Shown here piece after piece: positions 24,991-38,181 of a stretch of DNA of 64,000 nucleotides. The position numbers and the translations under genes were made by a program. The stretch comes from Nageia nagi (lineage: Eukaryota > Pinophyta): assembly GCA_050084985.1 (NCBI GenBank), contig JBITNC010000001.1, forward strand, positions 52,514,001-52,578,000. Reading direction: 5' to 3'. The first letter of the stretch is position 1. Every line of letters starts with the position of its first letter. Below the pieces are notes generated by a model that ran no database searches, was not told where the DNA came from, and worked only from the letters and a program-made list of their open reading frames with translations.

Positions 24991-27430
24991 TTATGCTTGA
25001 TTTTTGTTTATCATATTTTTCTTTATTACCTCTTGTTTTGTGCTCCTTTCTTCATGTCATCTTTATTACCCTCCATCTTCTCCTTTGCCCCAAATTGGGG
25101 ATGATATCTTATGTATAGGTACTTGTCTTCCTCTCAAGCATTCTATCAATTTGTGCCATTCATCCCTTTTTATTTTTTGAATCACCTCATCAGGAGTCAA
25201 TACTCAAGACTATCCCTCCTATCATGATTTTACACTTATGTTAGTATAGGGTAGGATCATATTACTCAGCTCCTAACCATCCTATTTTGTGTCCTTCTTC
25301 ATTTATGTATTTATAGTCACACTTCATTACTTACTTTGATCATATTGTTGATTGGTATCAAAATTGGTCCTCCTCTAGGGTTGACCATTGGACATTCTTT
25401 CTTGAATCCCTCATAGAGCAAGTACAATTATATACATCCATGGAAATTAGTTCCTTATGTACCTAAATTATTCAGATATTATTTTTTCATTTCTTACCTT
25501 ATGTCGTATCACTAACATAGTTGTATGTCCATTCATTTTCTCTTGTCATCTTGGCCCATTTGTGGTTCCTGATGAGGACATAACCTCTTGGGTCACATTC
25601 ACTTTGGGTTTCCTTTTTCATTCCCTCAAGTTTGACCATAGGTTGTGACTATCATTGGTTTTGAGGGAAATCCTAATGTTAGATATGACTTGAGATCCAT
25701 TTTGGCCTCCTTAGGTGTCACATCTCTTATTTTTCATTTAGCATTTTGGCCATTTTCTTTTCTCATGTTTCTATGTCTTATCATTTTATCTAGTCATGTT
25801 TTGGGATTTAATCACTTTATTTATCATTGATCTTCCTATTAGCAATTTTTGTTTTATTATTTTGCTCATTTTGGTCATTTACCGCTAGCCCTAAGTTGCT
25901 ACTTCATCCTGTGTGGTGCCTCGATGCACATGTGTGAAAAAGGGTCAATTGTTATTTATTTTCCAAAATTATTCTTATGGGTCTTTTTATGTTATTTTAG
26001 TCATCTCATCTAGTTTTGTTGCATTTCGAACCCATTTGTTGCAATTTCCAATTTCAAGGATGTAGGTCTTAAAATTTGACCCTATGAAAATTGGCTATTT
26101 GATTTATCTTTTGATATGTCAAATGATCTTTATTTTTAGATCCATATTTTCTAGTCCTTTTTTGATAAAAACACAATCACCATGTCAAATTTCAATCCCA
26201 TGTCCCATCATTAGTTATCTTTTCAAGAAAGTCAATTTTGGGATACTCGAAGTGACACCTTTTCAATGACCATTGAAAGGTGTCATACCTTGATAAGTTG
26301 CCTTTGGTTTGGACTTAGTAAATATGTCAACTAAACTCTATTTTTGAACTGTTTAATACTATGCTTAGGTTGTACAACCATTTATCATATCATTAAGATA
26401 GTTCATCAAATCGTCAACATGGTTGCTTATTATTATCGATCGAATTTTGCAATTTTTACTTTTTCAAAAGTGTCATTTTCATCTTGGTTCAATTTAGGTC
26501 TAATTGGGTTGTCTTCTAGTAGAATCCTAACTTAGTCTATGTTTATAGTGGCCATGATTAGTGTATGTCGAATGTTTTGAAGGGGTCCTAGTAACATGTC
26601 TTCTACCTCATTTTACACACCATTTTGAGGAAACTTCGGCAACATTCTAACAATATTTTACCCTAATTTTCTTATTTTTTTAGTGTGTTGTCATTGTGGT
26701 TTGTTTCTTTTTATATTTGGTCATGTAGTCACATGTCATCATTATCTTTTTAATATGTTTGTACCTTTATAAGCATTTAGGTTGTCATATATTTGTTTGT
26801 TTGTCATCATAATTGTTCATTTCATTATTGTTAATTTTTTTGTACTTATTTATAATTCTAGTGTTTGCATTGTACATTATTTATCTGTTATGCTTGTTTT
26901 CCATATTATCATGTGTGTTTGTCCTTTTTACACTTGTCCTTTTGTGTGTTTAGGCATACAAGTTCATTTTCCAAGTGATGTGATTAAACATACAAGTTCA
27001 TTTTATGTTCATTTAGGATCATTTTAAATTGTCCTTTTTAGGTTCATTTTAAGTTCCTTTAGTATTCATTTTAGGCTTCATTTTTAGTTTTGTTACATCC
27101 ATCCATTATCTTATACATGACATATAAGTAAACATCCACATAGCATGAAAGTAAATGCATCCACACCAAACACGTAAACATATAATAAAACATCATCTCA
27201 TATAGCATAAGTGTCAGTACAATACATATCCATCCATCTAATAATCAGCATGCATACATATAGAAAAGTCAAATGTGTCATACCCTACATCAAAATAATG
27301 TCTATATACATCATATGGTATTGCATATACATGCGTAAGATACAAAATGATCAAAACCTACATGCTCTTGGGCACCTAACACTATCCTCTAATCAAAACA
27401 TGTTATCTCTATAGCCAAAGTGATCAATCC
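24991..27430 (+). mobile_element. Non-coding tail of the Tat element, first part
   Basis: T-rich sequence with no gene I can support. A GCCCCAAATTGGGG word lies at 25,087-25,100, just after the integrase end. The remainder has short open frames of membrane-like composition that I read as chance products of T-rich DNA. Confidence 0.5.
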
Positions 27431-27439
27431 TATCCACTT

Positions 27440-29420
27440 TGTTCCTATTTGGGGGGCATGGGTGTCTCACCCGACCCCTCTCCTCCTCTAGTACCTACAT
27501 CATCCCTTGGAATCTAGAGCATTTGAAGACCCCACTTGATGGGCTTATCCTCATGAATGGCTATTGCTAGGCTATCGTACACTCTTCTTGGTAGTGTTCA
27601 TGCAATTACGACTAGCTCTTGGACTAGCTCCTCCTGCTAGAAATAAGCTCTATCATGGTTATCCCAATCGCCACTAGTTTCCCATAGAAGGTGATTACCT
27701 TTTTCACCTCCCATTGCCATAGATATACTACTATATGATATGCTTCGTGATTGATCATGGCACTATCAGTCCATGTCATGACATCTTTTTGACCTCCTGT
27801 AGTTATGGCCTCCTCTATCTGCATGCCCTCCTATATGCATGGTACCTATATCCTAGTTGTTGTCACTAGTAACTAGGTATGGTAATGTCTTGTAGCTAAC
27901 ATCACATATAATTGTGCTTGCAACCCTTTGACCTATGATTGCAATGCATTCCTATGCACTATCATCATATCTCTCTCAACCATTACTATGTCTCTCTTTA
28001 TGATGATCGCATCCCTCTAGTATAGTGTGACGTCCCTCTTGCCTAACACCTAATAATACTTAGCCAAAATCCCTACCTCATGAGCCTCATGCTCACCTTT
28101 AAATGCACCTATCATATCATTAAATTTCCCATAATCAAAAAACTTATCATCTCCCTCTGTGCCCATCTCTGCTCTTATAGTCTCTCTAGCTATCTATCTT
28201 GCAGGTGCACCTAGTTCTATTATTACTATTGGTGTCATTGATGCTCCTCCTACTGTACTTCCTATCCTCCTACTCCTACTAGAGGTGGTTCCTATAGCAC
28301 TCCATCTATGACCACCTGATCTCGCTAGGGAGCCCACCATGCATTGTACTCTATAGTAGTACTCACATCATCGATGTTGGTATGATCATCACTACATTAG
28401 GAGATGCATAAGGCTTCATGTAGCATCCTATCAATAGGTACCCTTATGCTTGATCTAATGATAGAGCTTATGATCTAGTGGCACATCCTAAGTGATCCCA
28501 TGTTGATAGGTCACCTACTCATATCGATACACCTCAACATCCCTAGGTCTCTTCCTGCATAAGTCATGGGATTGATGCACTCATGATAGCTAGTCAATGT
28601 CCTCAACTCATGTTGGGTCTACTCTCCAAGGCTTGTATACCACATCCTCTAACCTTAATCTAACCCATATTCTCTTGTTCCATGTGTACATACCCTTGTA
28701 GGGTCACCTCTTGGGCAACTCATGCTCTTGTGCCCATCATCAAGCATAAGGTAGCTCTCACCCTACTATGGACACCTCCAGGTCAACCTCCACCACACTA
28801 TGAATGTCAAAAGTTAGGCTATGGGGTCATGCCACTTGCACATTCTCCCACATCTAGAATCCTATCAACAATGATTTCATGATCTTGACCTTATCTCACT
28901 ATCGATCCATGAGCTACCTATACATTTGTTAGAGGATGGTTGGGGCCCATGCGTACACTACCCCATCCTTCATGATGTCTATAACAATATCCAATAGATT
29001 ATAGGGGATCTTATACCCATTGGTATATGGAAGGAAAAATCTAATTATAATCATCATCACTATAGCCTCCTAATCTATCACCATCCCCTCATCATATACG
29101 ATAGCATAATCCACTCCACCATGTCTAGTATCAATGGTCTTCCATCCATCCTTGAACATCCTTTGCATAGTCTAGCTCCTTGAGCTTATCGCTATCAACA
29201 TCTTGCCCTTGATGGGCACCTTGAATATCTTGTAGGTTTCCTCTAATGTGATCATCATCTCACCAGTAGGGAAGTGGAAGGTGTTGCTCTGGCTATCCCA
29301 ACACTCCACTAGGGTGTAAATATATGCCTGGTTCACTATTATGATCCTTAGTCGAGCGGGCCCTTGCCAATCCTATAACCTCCAATCATACCCAATCTAT
29401 GTTATCCAGCACCCTATGTA
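27440..29420 (-). pseudogene. Antisense plant mobile domain (PMD) gene relic
   Basis: On the strand opposite to the Tat element, a broken frame reads ECWDSQSNTFHFPTGEMM then ITLEETYKIFKVPIKGK at about 29,200-29,330. This matches the start of the plant mobile domain (aminotransferase-like), where THTFHFP..EM.VTLED is typical. Further on come FFLPYTNGYKIPYNLLDIV and VYAWAPTIL at about 28,930-29,030, the later part of that domain, and RIWVRLRLEDVVYKPWR near 28,620-28,680. A Lys/Arg/Glu-rich segment (EHEAHEVGILAKYY, RDAIIIKRDIVMVERD) at 27,940-28,110 looks like a coiled coil. Several stops are present. PMD genes are known to travel with Tat-like retroelements, so this is probably part of the element and not a host gene. 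The product's role is not well defined. Confidence 0.7.
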
Positions 29421-29559
29421 CATTCTTCAAGATGGGTCTAGACTTATGCTAGGTCTTCACCTAACACCCATTCAAGCAAGTCCTATGTTAGTCCTTTTGT
29501 CATCTTTCGTAAGCATTTATTTAGTTAAGTTAGTCCTCTCTTTTTTAAGTTAGTTGTCT

Positions 29560-30830
29560 TGTCTATGTTTTCTTAGTCATGTGAGTCTTAGTCAATCAAC
29601 CCTATTATTTTTATGGTCCATTTATGACTTTTTATGTGTCCTATAGCCTATATTTTATATTTGTTCCTAATTAATCTACAATAGGTCAACTAATTTGAAT
29701 TAGTAAACATCCTACAAACTAGTTAGTGAACTAGTTGGGCATTGACTAGCTAACCAATTGATATGGTATAAGGTTAGTCAGATGCTAATCTATGGGCTCC
29801 TAGTATGCCCCTAAATTAGGATTGATCTACAGCTCACTGACTAGCAAGTTGAGCTTGAGGCTAAAAACCTTGCATCGCATGCCCTAAAAACTTACACATT
29901 TCAATTATTTTGGGTCCTAAACTCAAATTTTACTTTGGAAAACATTTCTATGTGTTGTTGAGGTTATTTTAAGTCTTACTTGGTTTAATTTGGTCCATTG
30001 GTTCTCCTAAAAGCTGATGCCCTAGTTTCATGTGTTATCTACAGTTTTCTCCATTTTGTGTGAAAGTTAACTAGTAAAATCAAAAATAAATTTCATTTTC
30101 ACCATTAATGTGCTTGTGATCTACATTCCTATGGTAATAAAATTAAAATTGATCAATTTTTTATACTTACCCACTTGTATGGGTGATCACCTCCTCCTTT
30201 GGGTGGGCTGCATGATGGGTCCTATCTAGCTACTACAATGATTGCCATCTCTCCTACTCAACCTAGTGTACTCAGGAACAAAATGTTCTCTCTTGGTAAA
30301 ATCTCTATTCATGTAAGGAAAAGTGTGCAAATGAAACATTTGACTCAACTTTTTTATTTTATTATCCCCACCTTTTAGCCATCCCGTCGGCTAGTTAGTC
30401 ATCCCATCAGCTAGTCCTAACTAATATGTAGTAGATTGGCTAGTCTCCTTTCATTATTTTTTCCTTTTCCCCTATCCTTTTTACTCATTGATTAGTTATA
30501 TGCTCGATCCCCTATCCTAGGACCTTCTCCCATATCCTCACTTAAGGGGGATATACTCACATATTTCTTTCATGATCTTGATTGTGTTATTTCACCAGGT
30601 AGCCCATAAATGCAATTTATCCCACACATATCATGCACCTTTCCTTAGTCGAGTTCTTATACTTGATTTTCCCTCATAATACTTAGTTTTCATGGTTTTC
30701 TCATCTCAAATGAAGAATCCAAGAAAAATTTTATTCCTCATCACTTATCTCTTTCACGATCCTAATCACATCATCTCATCTTGTCAAGTGCCCCCATAGG
30801 TACGATCCATTTTTTTTACAAAAAATGAGC
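29560..30830. other. No gene seen; T-rich tail of the Tat element
   Basis: I see no coding frame or clear repeat. Words such as CTAACTAGTTAGTGAACTAG (29,700-29,760) and GGCTAGTTAGTC (30,390) recall LTR sequence of this family but do not form an alignable copy. Confidence 0.4.
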
Positions 30831-30839
30831 ATATTCATC

Positions 30840-31300
30840 TTACTTTATCTTTTGGTCCTAGTTACTCTAGCATTTTCATCATTTATCATTCAACATGGTC
30901 TCTTTTGCAAGCATCACATGCCTACATGCTATGCCCAATGCTTGGTAGGTCTATGAGCCTACAATCCATCTCTCTAGCTCAGTCTTATATGTCCTATCAT
31001 GTGTTGAAACTAGACTTGGTTTAGATGTTCAGGATGATCTTATACAGCTTGTCATGCACCAAAACTAGTTCTTATTTTGAATTTTCATCATTTCACTCCT
31101 TAGCTACTAGGCCAAATCAAAATCATTGATTATTTACCCTTCAACCATTGGGGTAAAGAATAATCTTTTTTATTATCCTTCGATTACTAGGGCAAAGTAG
31201 AATCATTTTACCCTTCAACTATAGGGGAAAAGCATAAATATTTTTGTTACATTTTGATTGTTGGAGCAATTATTTTTCCCTTTCATGTTACCCTTCTACT
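30840..31300 (+). repeat. Reverse-oriented copies of the 150-bp subrepeat family
   Basis: Read on the minus strand this resembles the subrepeats of the three-LTR element: ACCAAGCAT near 30,950, GATCATCC..AACATC near 31,040, and the CCCTTCAACCATTGGGGTAAAG type of motif at 31,140, 31,180 and 31,215. Since this element is on the plus strand, the repeats lie in the same position and orientation relative to the 3' LTR as in the other element. Confidence 0.65.
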
Positions 31301-31432
31301 GATGGGTAAAGTAGAGATCATTCAATTTTGTTATTAGTTTATGTAGTTTGCTTTTTTAGTTTTGCTTTATGATCACTTACCTATCAGCTCTTTTCCTATC
31401 CTATCATTTTAAAAACTAACTAGTTATGGCAT

Positions 31433-31660
31433 GATAGTGTTGGCATTATGAGGTGTTATATCCATAGGTACTTCTTGTATCATATTATCTTTTATCTTTT
31501 TCATTTTTGTATCGATTGGTTATTACATGATAGTGTTGGCATTGTAAGGTGTTATAGCCATAGGTACATCCTAATCTCTTGTAGCATAGTCCATCTCAAT
31601 GAGATACAGACTAGTTACAATGAGATAGTGTTGGCACCACGAGGTGTTATAGCCATATGT
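31433..31660 (+). repeat. Three units of about 95 bp near the Tat 3' LTR
   Basis: Each unit has GATAGTGTTGGCA followed by a GAGGTGTTATAGCCATAGGT-like word, at about 31,433, 31,527 and 31,624. They occur only in this element in the window. Confidence 0.7.
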
Positions 31661-31779
31661 TCTCTCAATGTGAAGATGTAAACCATCCCATCATTACCAC
31701 ATTGCACACACTTCACTTATTTTTGTACCACATTTTGCTTATCATGAAATTTTGTTTCATATCTTGCAAAAATTGGTAC

Positions 31780-31792
31780 AAAAAGGAGCATC
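31780..31792 (+). other. Polypurine tract of the Tat element
   Basis: AAAAAGGAGCATC directly precedes the LTR start TGTAGATACC. The position mirrors the purine tract at 14,596-14,608 in the related element. Confidence 0.65.
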
Positions 31793-32777
31793 TGTAGATA
31801 CCTAAAAATTATTCATTCATCTAGTTTAGATGATTTATAATTATTTGACTCATCCCATAGTTCATCATGATCCTATCATCCCTCCTTCCTATCCCAACCC
31901 TATTCACACAATCAATTTTTGTAACTTGGTCCTTTATTACCACCTTATCATTTTGAACCCTAATCAATCCATCAGTTAGGGGATTAGTTGATCGATTAGG
32001 CTAAACCCTAACTGAACCATCAAATAGTGTTGTATAAAATTCAATTCAAAATTAGCTTTTCTAACCTTTGACTCACTTTGTACAATGGGAAACCCATGAC
32101 TTCCTACTATCCTATGCACTCCAAACTATCTACTTGAGCTTTTGGACTCAAACCTTCCATTTGGAGCTTCATCCATCATTTTCAAAGGCAACAAAAAGAG
32201 GATCTTTGTCCTCATCTTGCAAGAAACCTTAGGTAACTCATGTGTCTTTGGTTTTTGTGGTACTCACCATTACTTTGAGTGTTTTTTGTAGCTTTTGAGA
32301 GGACATTCAAGAGCTCACATCATATATATTTTTTGGGTAATCATTGCTATTTTGGTGCATGGTTGCATAGTAGTATTTTCTAGGCTAGTCTCTTATAGAC
32401 TTAGGCTAGAATAGGTTAGTTTAGTTTTTATTATTAGTTAGTCCATTTTAATCTTATTTTAGCTTGCATTTTAGACATTGTGTTATTTTCTAGTGCCTTA
32501 TTGATTCAAGGTTTGGAGGCTTACAAGATATCTAACTATATTTGCATGGTTCTAGGGTCTTAAGGACCTATAACCTATAATCCTCCTCTTATCTCTTATT
32601 TTGTAGGTTATTTGGACTCTTGGGTGTTGCATCAAAAGGGAAAAACTCTAAACCCTAGCTCCATTTAATTTTATTATCATCATCTAATCATGTTTCAAGC
32701 AATATTTTAGATATTACAGCATGGGTGTTTCCTAGAGGGGAGGGACCCCAAGTGTGGGATCTCCATAACTCCTTGCA
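31793..32777 (+). mobile_element. 3' LTR of the plus-strand Tat element
   Basis: It starts TGTAGATACCTAAAAAT, compared with TGTAAACACCTAAAAAT in the three-LTR element. It shares several ordered blocks with those LTRs: CATCAGTTAGGGG, the TATA region TGTATAAAATTC (32,031-32,042), TTCTAGGGTCTTAAGG (32,551) and AAGCAATATTTTAGAT (32,697). The right end is set at TGCA, 32,774-32,777, by analogy; no matching partner LTR is in the window. Confidence 0.7.
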
Positions 32778-32824
32778 CCCCCCCTTTTGTAAGCTTACAA
32801 TGTAGGAAAGGTAGAAGGCTGAAT

Positions 32825-33330
32825 GTCATACTTTATACTGATGATGTTAGTAAGTGGATTATCATAATGGAAAACAAGGAGGAAATATGTCAATATCACA
32901 CTTTTGAATGGTTGATGTTAGCAGAGATGTTACCATAATGCAACATAGGGAAAAATTTCAAAATATCATACTTTAGATTTGATGATATTAGCAAGAGATT
33001 CCTAGATTACAACAAGGAAAAAAAGTGATACTACCACTCTTTCAGAGAGGTGACATCATGAATAAGATTTTCAAAGTACGACATAGTAGAAAATGTATAA
33101 AGTATTAGGTGGTAAGATAAATGACATTAGTAAAAGGTCAATGAAAATTTGATAATGCTATAAGGCATTGAATCTCAAATGATGAGAGAGATGGCATCAA
33201 CAATGACATCAACATGGAGCAAGAATGTACAACTAACACTTGAAGAGCCTTTGAAGGTGTAATATAATAAGAAATGACTAGGTGTCATACGATAAGAGAG
33301 ATGACATCAATGATGATGTTAACATGGAGA
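32825..33330. repeat. Degenerate tandem repeat, period about 70 bp
   Basis: Units start with a TCATACTTT word at about 32,827, 32,896 and 32,966, followed by TGATGATGTTAGTAAG and CATAATG.AACA.GGAAAA-like words. Later units near 33,028, 33,110 and 33,285 are weaker. No coding frame is kept. Confidence 0.6.
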
Positions 33331-33394
33331 TAAAAGGCTTTATTAGATATTACATGGTACAACATGACATGATAAAGCATGAAAATACATTTAA

Positions 33395-33399
33395 TGAGC
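33395..33399. repeat. Target-site duplication TGAGC, left copy
   Basis: TGAGC here matches TGAGC at 49,611-49,615 at the other end of the gypsy element. Confidence 0.85.
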
Positions 33400-34778
33400 T
33401 GTGATGAGCCAAATTGGGGATCACTTCTCAAATGTGCCCTAGGAGAGGGACATTAAGCTTCAAGTTTTGAAATTGGTAAAATAACCTCAAAAATGCAAAA
33501 TTATTCCAATGACTAGATAGAAATGCCAAATATGATTTCAAACTTGAAAAATACCTCCAAATTCCAATGTCTAGCTATGATGAGAAAAACACAATATTCA
33601 AGCATGTAATACTTCTAGTAATCCAACATTGCAAATAAGAAGGCAAAATATGAATTAAATGACACAACAACCACTCTAGATCTAATTTACAAGCATAGGA
33701 CAACAATTACATCAAAATGATAGCAAATATGTAATTATATTGATATATCAATGGTAAAAGCATAATTATAATATTTTTGTCTACCTAAGGAGCTTGTACA
33801 AGGACTACCTCTAATAGGATTATGTTGGATGGCTCCATGGCCTCACCAATCATAGCAACAATGATGTGTAGACTAGGTATTCCTCTGTAGCTCTATGACG
33901 GAACCATCAATGTTCCTCTAAATATGTTGGAGTAAGTTTGAGGTTATACTCCTCTCACCTCAATACCTCAAATGTAGGTTTCCCTAAAAGTGGCAAAGAT
34001 AGAGTTCTCACACTCAATCCAAAAAAAGGGTTTAATATCAATAAATATATATCATAATGGCCATGATTCCTCCTTTTATAGGAAAATATCATCATCTTCT
34101 AATCTTGCATTGAGATGATCTAATAATACCATGTTTGCAATGTCTAATATGAGGAGCCTTAGGATGAATGAAATCACATCTAAGGGACAGGAATGCCAAT
34201 GTCTAAGATAGGGTGATGTCGAAGCACTTGGGATCAACACCATGGGTTCAAGTACTAAGGAGGACCAACATGGGATCTTAGAATGCACACATACCCAATT
34301 TCCATGCATGGGAACCATCCATTACCTAGAGATTGTTGAAACCTTGCTTAAAGTGCCATGTCCAACCTTGGAGCTCCAAATGACCTTATAGTCGATGCAA
34401 TCACCTAGGGGGATGCTTTACCTTGAAGAGGGAAGCACTAATGATTAGAGATGTATTAAATACCAATATTAAAATCATTAAGAATAAAATATGCAATGCC
34501 TCTTTTAAGGAAACTAATATTGCATTTACACATATAATTACCTTGGTAGTACAAATACATCATTATTGGCATTTAGTAATTAACTAAATACAAAATTAAA
34601 TAAATAAATAAATAAAAGGACCATTTACTCCATAATTAGAGCTTTGCTAAGTCTTTAAATGAAATTTATATTATTTTGGCCAAATCCTACAAAATTTAGA
34701 TAAAATCACACCTAAATTAATGTTCCCATTTATCATAGGTGAAATGGAGAAAATACCTAAAAAAATGGTGATATTACA
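33400..34778 (-). mobile_element. 3' LTR of the gypsy element
   Basis: On the minus strand it starts TGTAATATCACC at 34,778 and ends CATCACA at 33,400. It aligns with 48,223-49,610 along its whole length, with many substitutions and small indels. A conserved TATA box lies at 34,071-34,082. Confidence 0.9.
34071..34082 (-). promoter_or_regulatory. LTR TATA box (CCTATAAAAGGA)
   Basis: The same word is kept at 48,893-48,904 in the other LTR despite their divergence, which supports it as the transcription core promoter of the element. Confidence 0.6.
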
Positions 34779-37700
34779 GTTTGTCCCTCCCAAATTGCTT
34801 ATCCTCAAGTGATTTGAATGTTCTCTAAATTCACATGGAAGAGTATCCCATTTTCCTAGGTGGCATCTTCAGGGGGTAACTCTCTCCATTTAATCAATTT
34901 TTCATTGATGTCACAATTCCTTAGTTTCTTAACCTAGGTGTCCAAGATTACTTCCGGTTCTAATACTAATTTTCCCTCATTGTCTAATAGGGGTAATTAT
35001 GAAGAAGGAACCATGTGTTTTCCTAATTCCTTTTTGATACATGATACATGGAAAACATTATGGATTCTACTTTGGGGTGGTAGTTCCAACTTGTAGGCTT
35101 TTTATCATGCACAATGTTGCACCTTATAAGGTCCAAAGAAACATGGTTTTAGCTTTTTTGCTCTGCTCTTCTTAAGGGATGATTATCTGTAAGGTTGTAG
35201 ATGTAGATACACCAATTCCCCTTCCTCAATGCTTCTTTCAGTATGATGCTAGTTTGCATACCTTTTTTGTTGATTCTACGCTTGTTGGATATTATCTTAT
35301 AAAGCCCTTAGTATGTCTTGATGTTATTAAATAAAATAGTGGGTCTTAGGGATCTTTGTTTCATCAATAAATATATCTACAAAGTGAGGTGCTTCATACC
35401 CATATAGTGCTTCAAATGGGGATATATTAATCAACATATGGTAGGTAGAGTTGTAACAATATCCCCCTAGATGAATTCATTTGACCCAAGTTTGTTGTTG
35501 ATTTAAGACATAGCTCCTTAGGTATCCCTCTATCCATTTGTTAGCAATTTCTATCTATCTATTGGTTTGAGGATGGTAGTTGGTGCTAGGATTCAACCTT
35601 ATGTTCACTATATTGAATACCTCTTGCTAAAATATGCTCATAAACTTTGCTATCATGATCACTAACAATGCTCTTGGGTAATCCATGGAGTCAAAAAACT
35701 TGCTTAAAGAATATTTTAGCAATCTGAGCAATTGTGAATGTGAAGGGTAATGCTATAAAGTGACCATATTTGGTTAATATTTCTATTATGACATAGATAC
35801 AATTCTTCCCATAAATATGTGGTAGTTTCATGATGAAATCCATTGAAATGCTTTCCCACTTTTAATTTGGTATTGTAATGGTTGAAGTAGTCCTACTAGT
35901 TGGTTTTGTTCATTCTTATTTTCTTGGCAAGTCAGGCATTCCCTAACATATTTTCATACATCCTCATTTAATCCTTTCTAAGAAAATCTTTCCCTGATAG
36001 CCTTGTAAGTTTTATAAAACCTGGGATGCCCCATGATGGGTGCATTATGCATATTTGATAACACTTTAGCTTTAAGCTTGAATCTCAGGGCCAAAAATAT
36101 CCTTCCTTTATAGAGAATTAGTTCCTCACAAATTGTAAATGCTTCATTATGTATTTATCCATTGAAAATATTTTCAGTTAAGTCATTATTATTATACTAT
36201 GCTATGATATCCTTTCTACAATCATGGTTAAGGACATATAGAGCATGAAATGCTAGTGACCTTGAGAGGGTATCAGTTAGGAATGTTATTATTCCCCTTA
36301 ATATACTCAATGTCAAATTTATATGCTTGTAGCTTGGTAACCCACCTTTGCTTCCTCTCACTCAAATCATGTTATCCCAAGAAATTCCTTACGCTGTTAT
36401 AGTCCATTTTGATTGTGAAACATCCATAGACTAAATATTATCAAAACTTTGATAGAGCTTGAATAATTTCTAATATTTCCTTATCATATATTCCAAGGGC
36501 TCTTTTTGTCTTTTCAAGTTTCTTGCTTTCAAAAGTGACTAGGTGTTTATTTTTTGTAAGGACAACTCCTATTCTAATCACAAATGCATTGTACTCAACT
36601 ATAAAAGGTTGGGTGAAGTCAGGGATTGCCAATAGGGGAAAATAAGTCATTACCTATTTTAGTTCCTCAAAAGCTTTTTGGGCTTATGGGTTCTAAATGA
36701 AAGTTCCCTTTTTAGTAAGGTTTATTAGGAGGCGAAAAGTTGGGAGAATCCTTTGATAAATCTCCTATAATAATTGTATAACTCCAAGAAGCTCCTCAGT
36801 TCTGTGAGGGTGGGTGGTATTGGCCACTGCTGGATTGATGTAATTTTTTGCAGGTCCACCTTCACTCCTTCATTGATGTAATGGCCTAAGTATATAATTT
36901 CAATCATTCCAAAGTCACACTTGGACTCCTTTGTGTAAAATTGTTATCTTTTTAGGATTCCTATAATAGTGTCTAGATGTTGAAGGTGCTCTTTCCAAGT
37001 TTGACTATATATGAGTATATCATCAAAGAATACTAGTACTAATTTTCAAAGTTATTCATGGAATATATGATTCATAGTAGCTTGGAAAGTAGCTAGTGTA
37101 TTATTTAATTCAAAGGGCATGATTAAGAACTCATAATGGCTATAGTGATAAAAAAAGCTATTTTGGGTATATCTTCTTCTTTTACCTTTATCTGATGGTA
37201 TCCTAATCTTAAATCATTTTTCAAAAAATACTGAGGACTATGTAGCTTATCGATTAATTCATCCACTTGAGGTATTGGGTACCTATTTTTTATCATCTTT
37301 TTTAAAGAGCCCTATAATTAATGCACATTCTCATTGTTTGGTTCTTTTTTACTAACACCACTAATGATGCAAAAGGACTTGTATTGGGTCTTATGTGACC
37401 CATTTCTAGTAGTTATTTGATTATCTTCTCTATTTCATCTTTGTATACTCATGGGTGACAATAGGGAGTGATGATGACTGGCTTAGATCTAGGATCTAGT
37501 TCAATGTTATGGTGGAAACCTCAATTAGGGTGTATTCCAATTGGCATTTCTCTAAATATGTTACTATGCTTGTTAAAGATCTATTGTATTTTGGAGTGGT
37601 AGATGAACTTTGCTTCAGATATTATGATGGGTACTCCCTTAGTGACTCAGATGCTAACTCCCCATAGTATATCACCTTTTTTGATTATTTTCTCCATACT

Positions 37701-38176
37701 TTTTATTGTGACCTCTTGGAGTTATTTGATCCCTTCCAGTGTTATCATTTTCCCACATTGATCCTAAACTTCATGTGTAACATCTTGTAATTAGAGGTGA
37801 TGTACCCTAATGTATATAACTATTTCACTCCCAATATAATATGTAGTACCTCTCCTATTGGTAGGACATAAAAATCTTCCATGAATTTATAATTCCCTAA
37901 TTCAACTATCACCTTCATAATTGTTTTATAAGTGGCTTCTTCATTATTACCCATGGCTAATGTGAATGGTTTAGTTTCTTCAACTGTGAGTCCTTGAGCC
38001 TTTATAAATGATTGATCTATGAAGTTATGCATTGCACCTTCATCTACTAAAGCCAGTAAATCCTTTTCATTTACCTTCCCTTTAACCTTGATTGTAATGT
38101 ATTTTGACTTCCCTTATAGGGTAGCCAGTGTTGCCTTTTGGAAGAGACTTATCTTAAAAATTTGATGTATGACATT
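34779..38176 (-). pseudogene. gypsy pol: protease, RT, RNase H, integrase, chromodomain
   Basis: Minus-strand relic read from 38,176 downwards. Protease: LALVDEGAMHNFIDQSF near 38,010-38,060, where the usual active-site triplet D-S/T-G has become DEG. RT: EMGHIRPNTSPFASLVVLV near 37,370, YPIPQVDELIDKL near 37,260, then YLGHYINEGVKVD and ELRSFLELYNYYRRFIKG at 36,725-36,907. RNase H: LAIPDFTQPFIVEYNAF to YDKEILEIIQALSKF at 36,441-36,650. Integrase: CLTCQENKNEQNQL near 35,930. Chromodomain: KLIKWRELPPEDATWEN near 34,850-34,900. A purine tract (GGGAGGGACAAAC) precedes the LTR. Stops and shifts are frequent. Confidence 0.87.
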
Positions 38177-38181
38177 GTGAA
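38177..38181. repeat. Target-site duplication GTGAA, left copy
   Basis: GTGAA matches GTGAA at 47,452-47,456 on the other side of the copia element. Confidence 0.93.
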
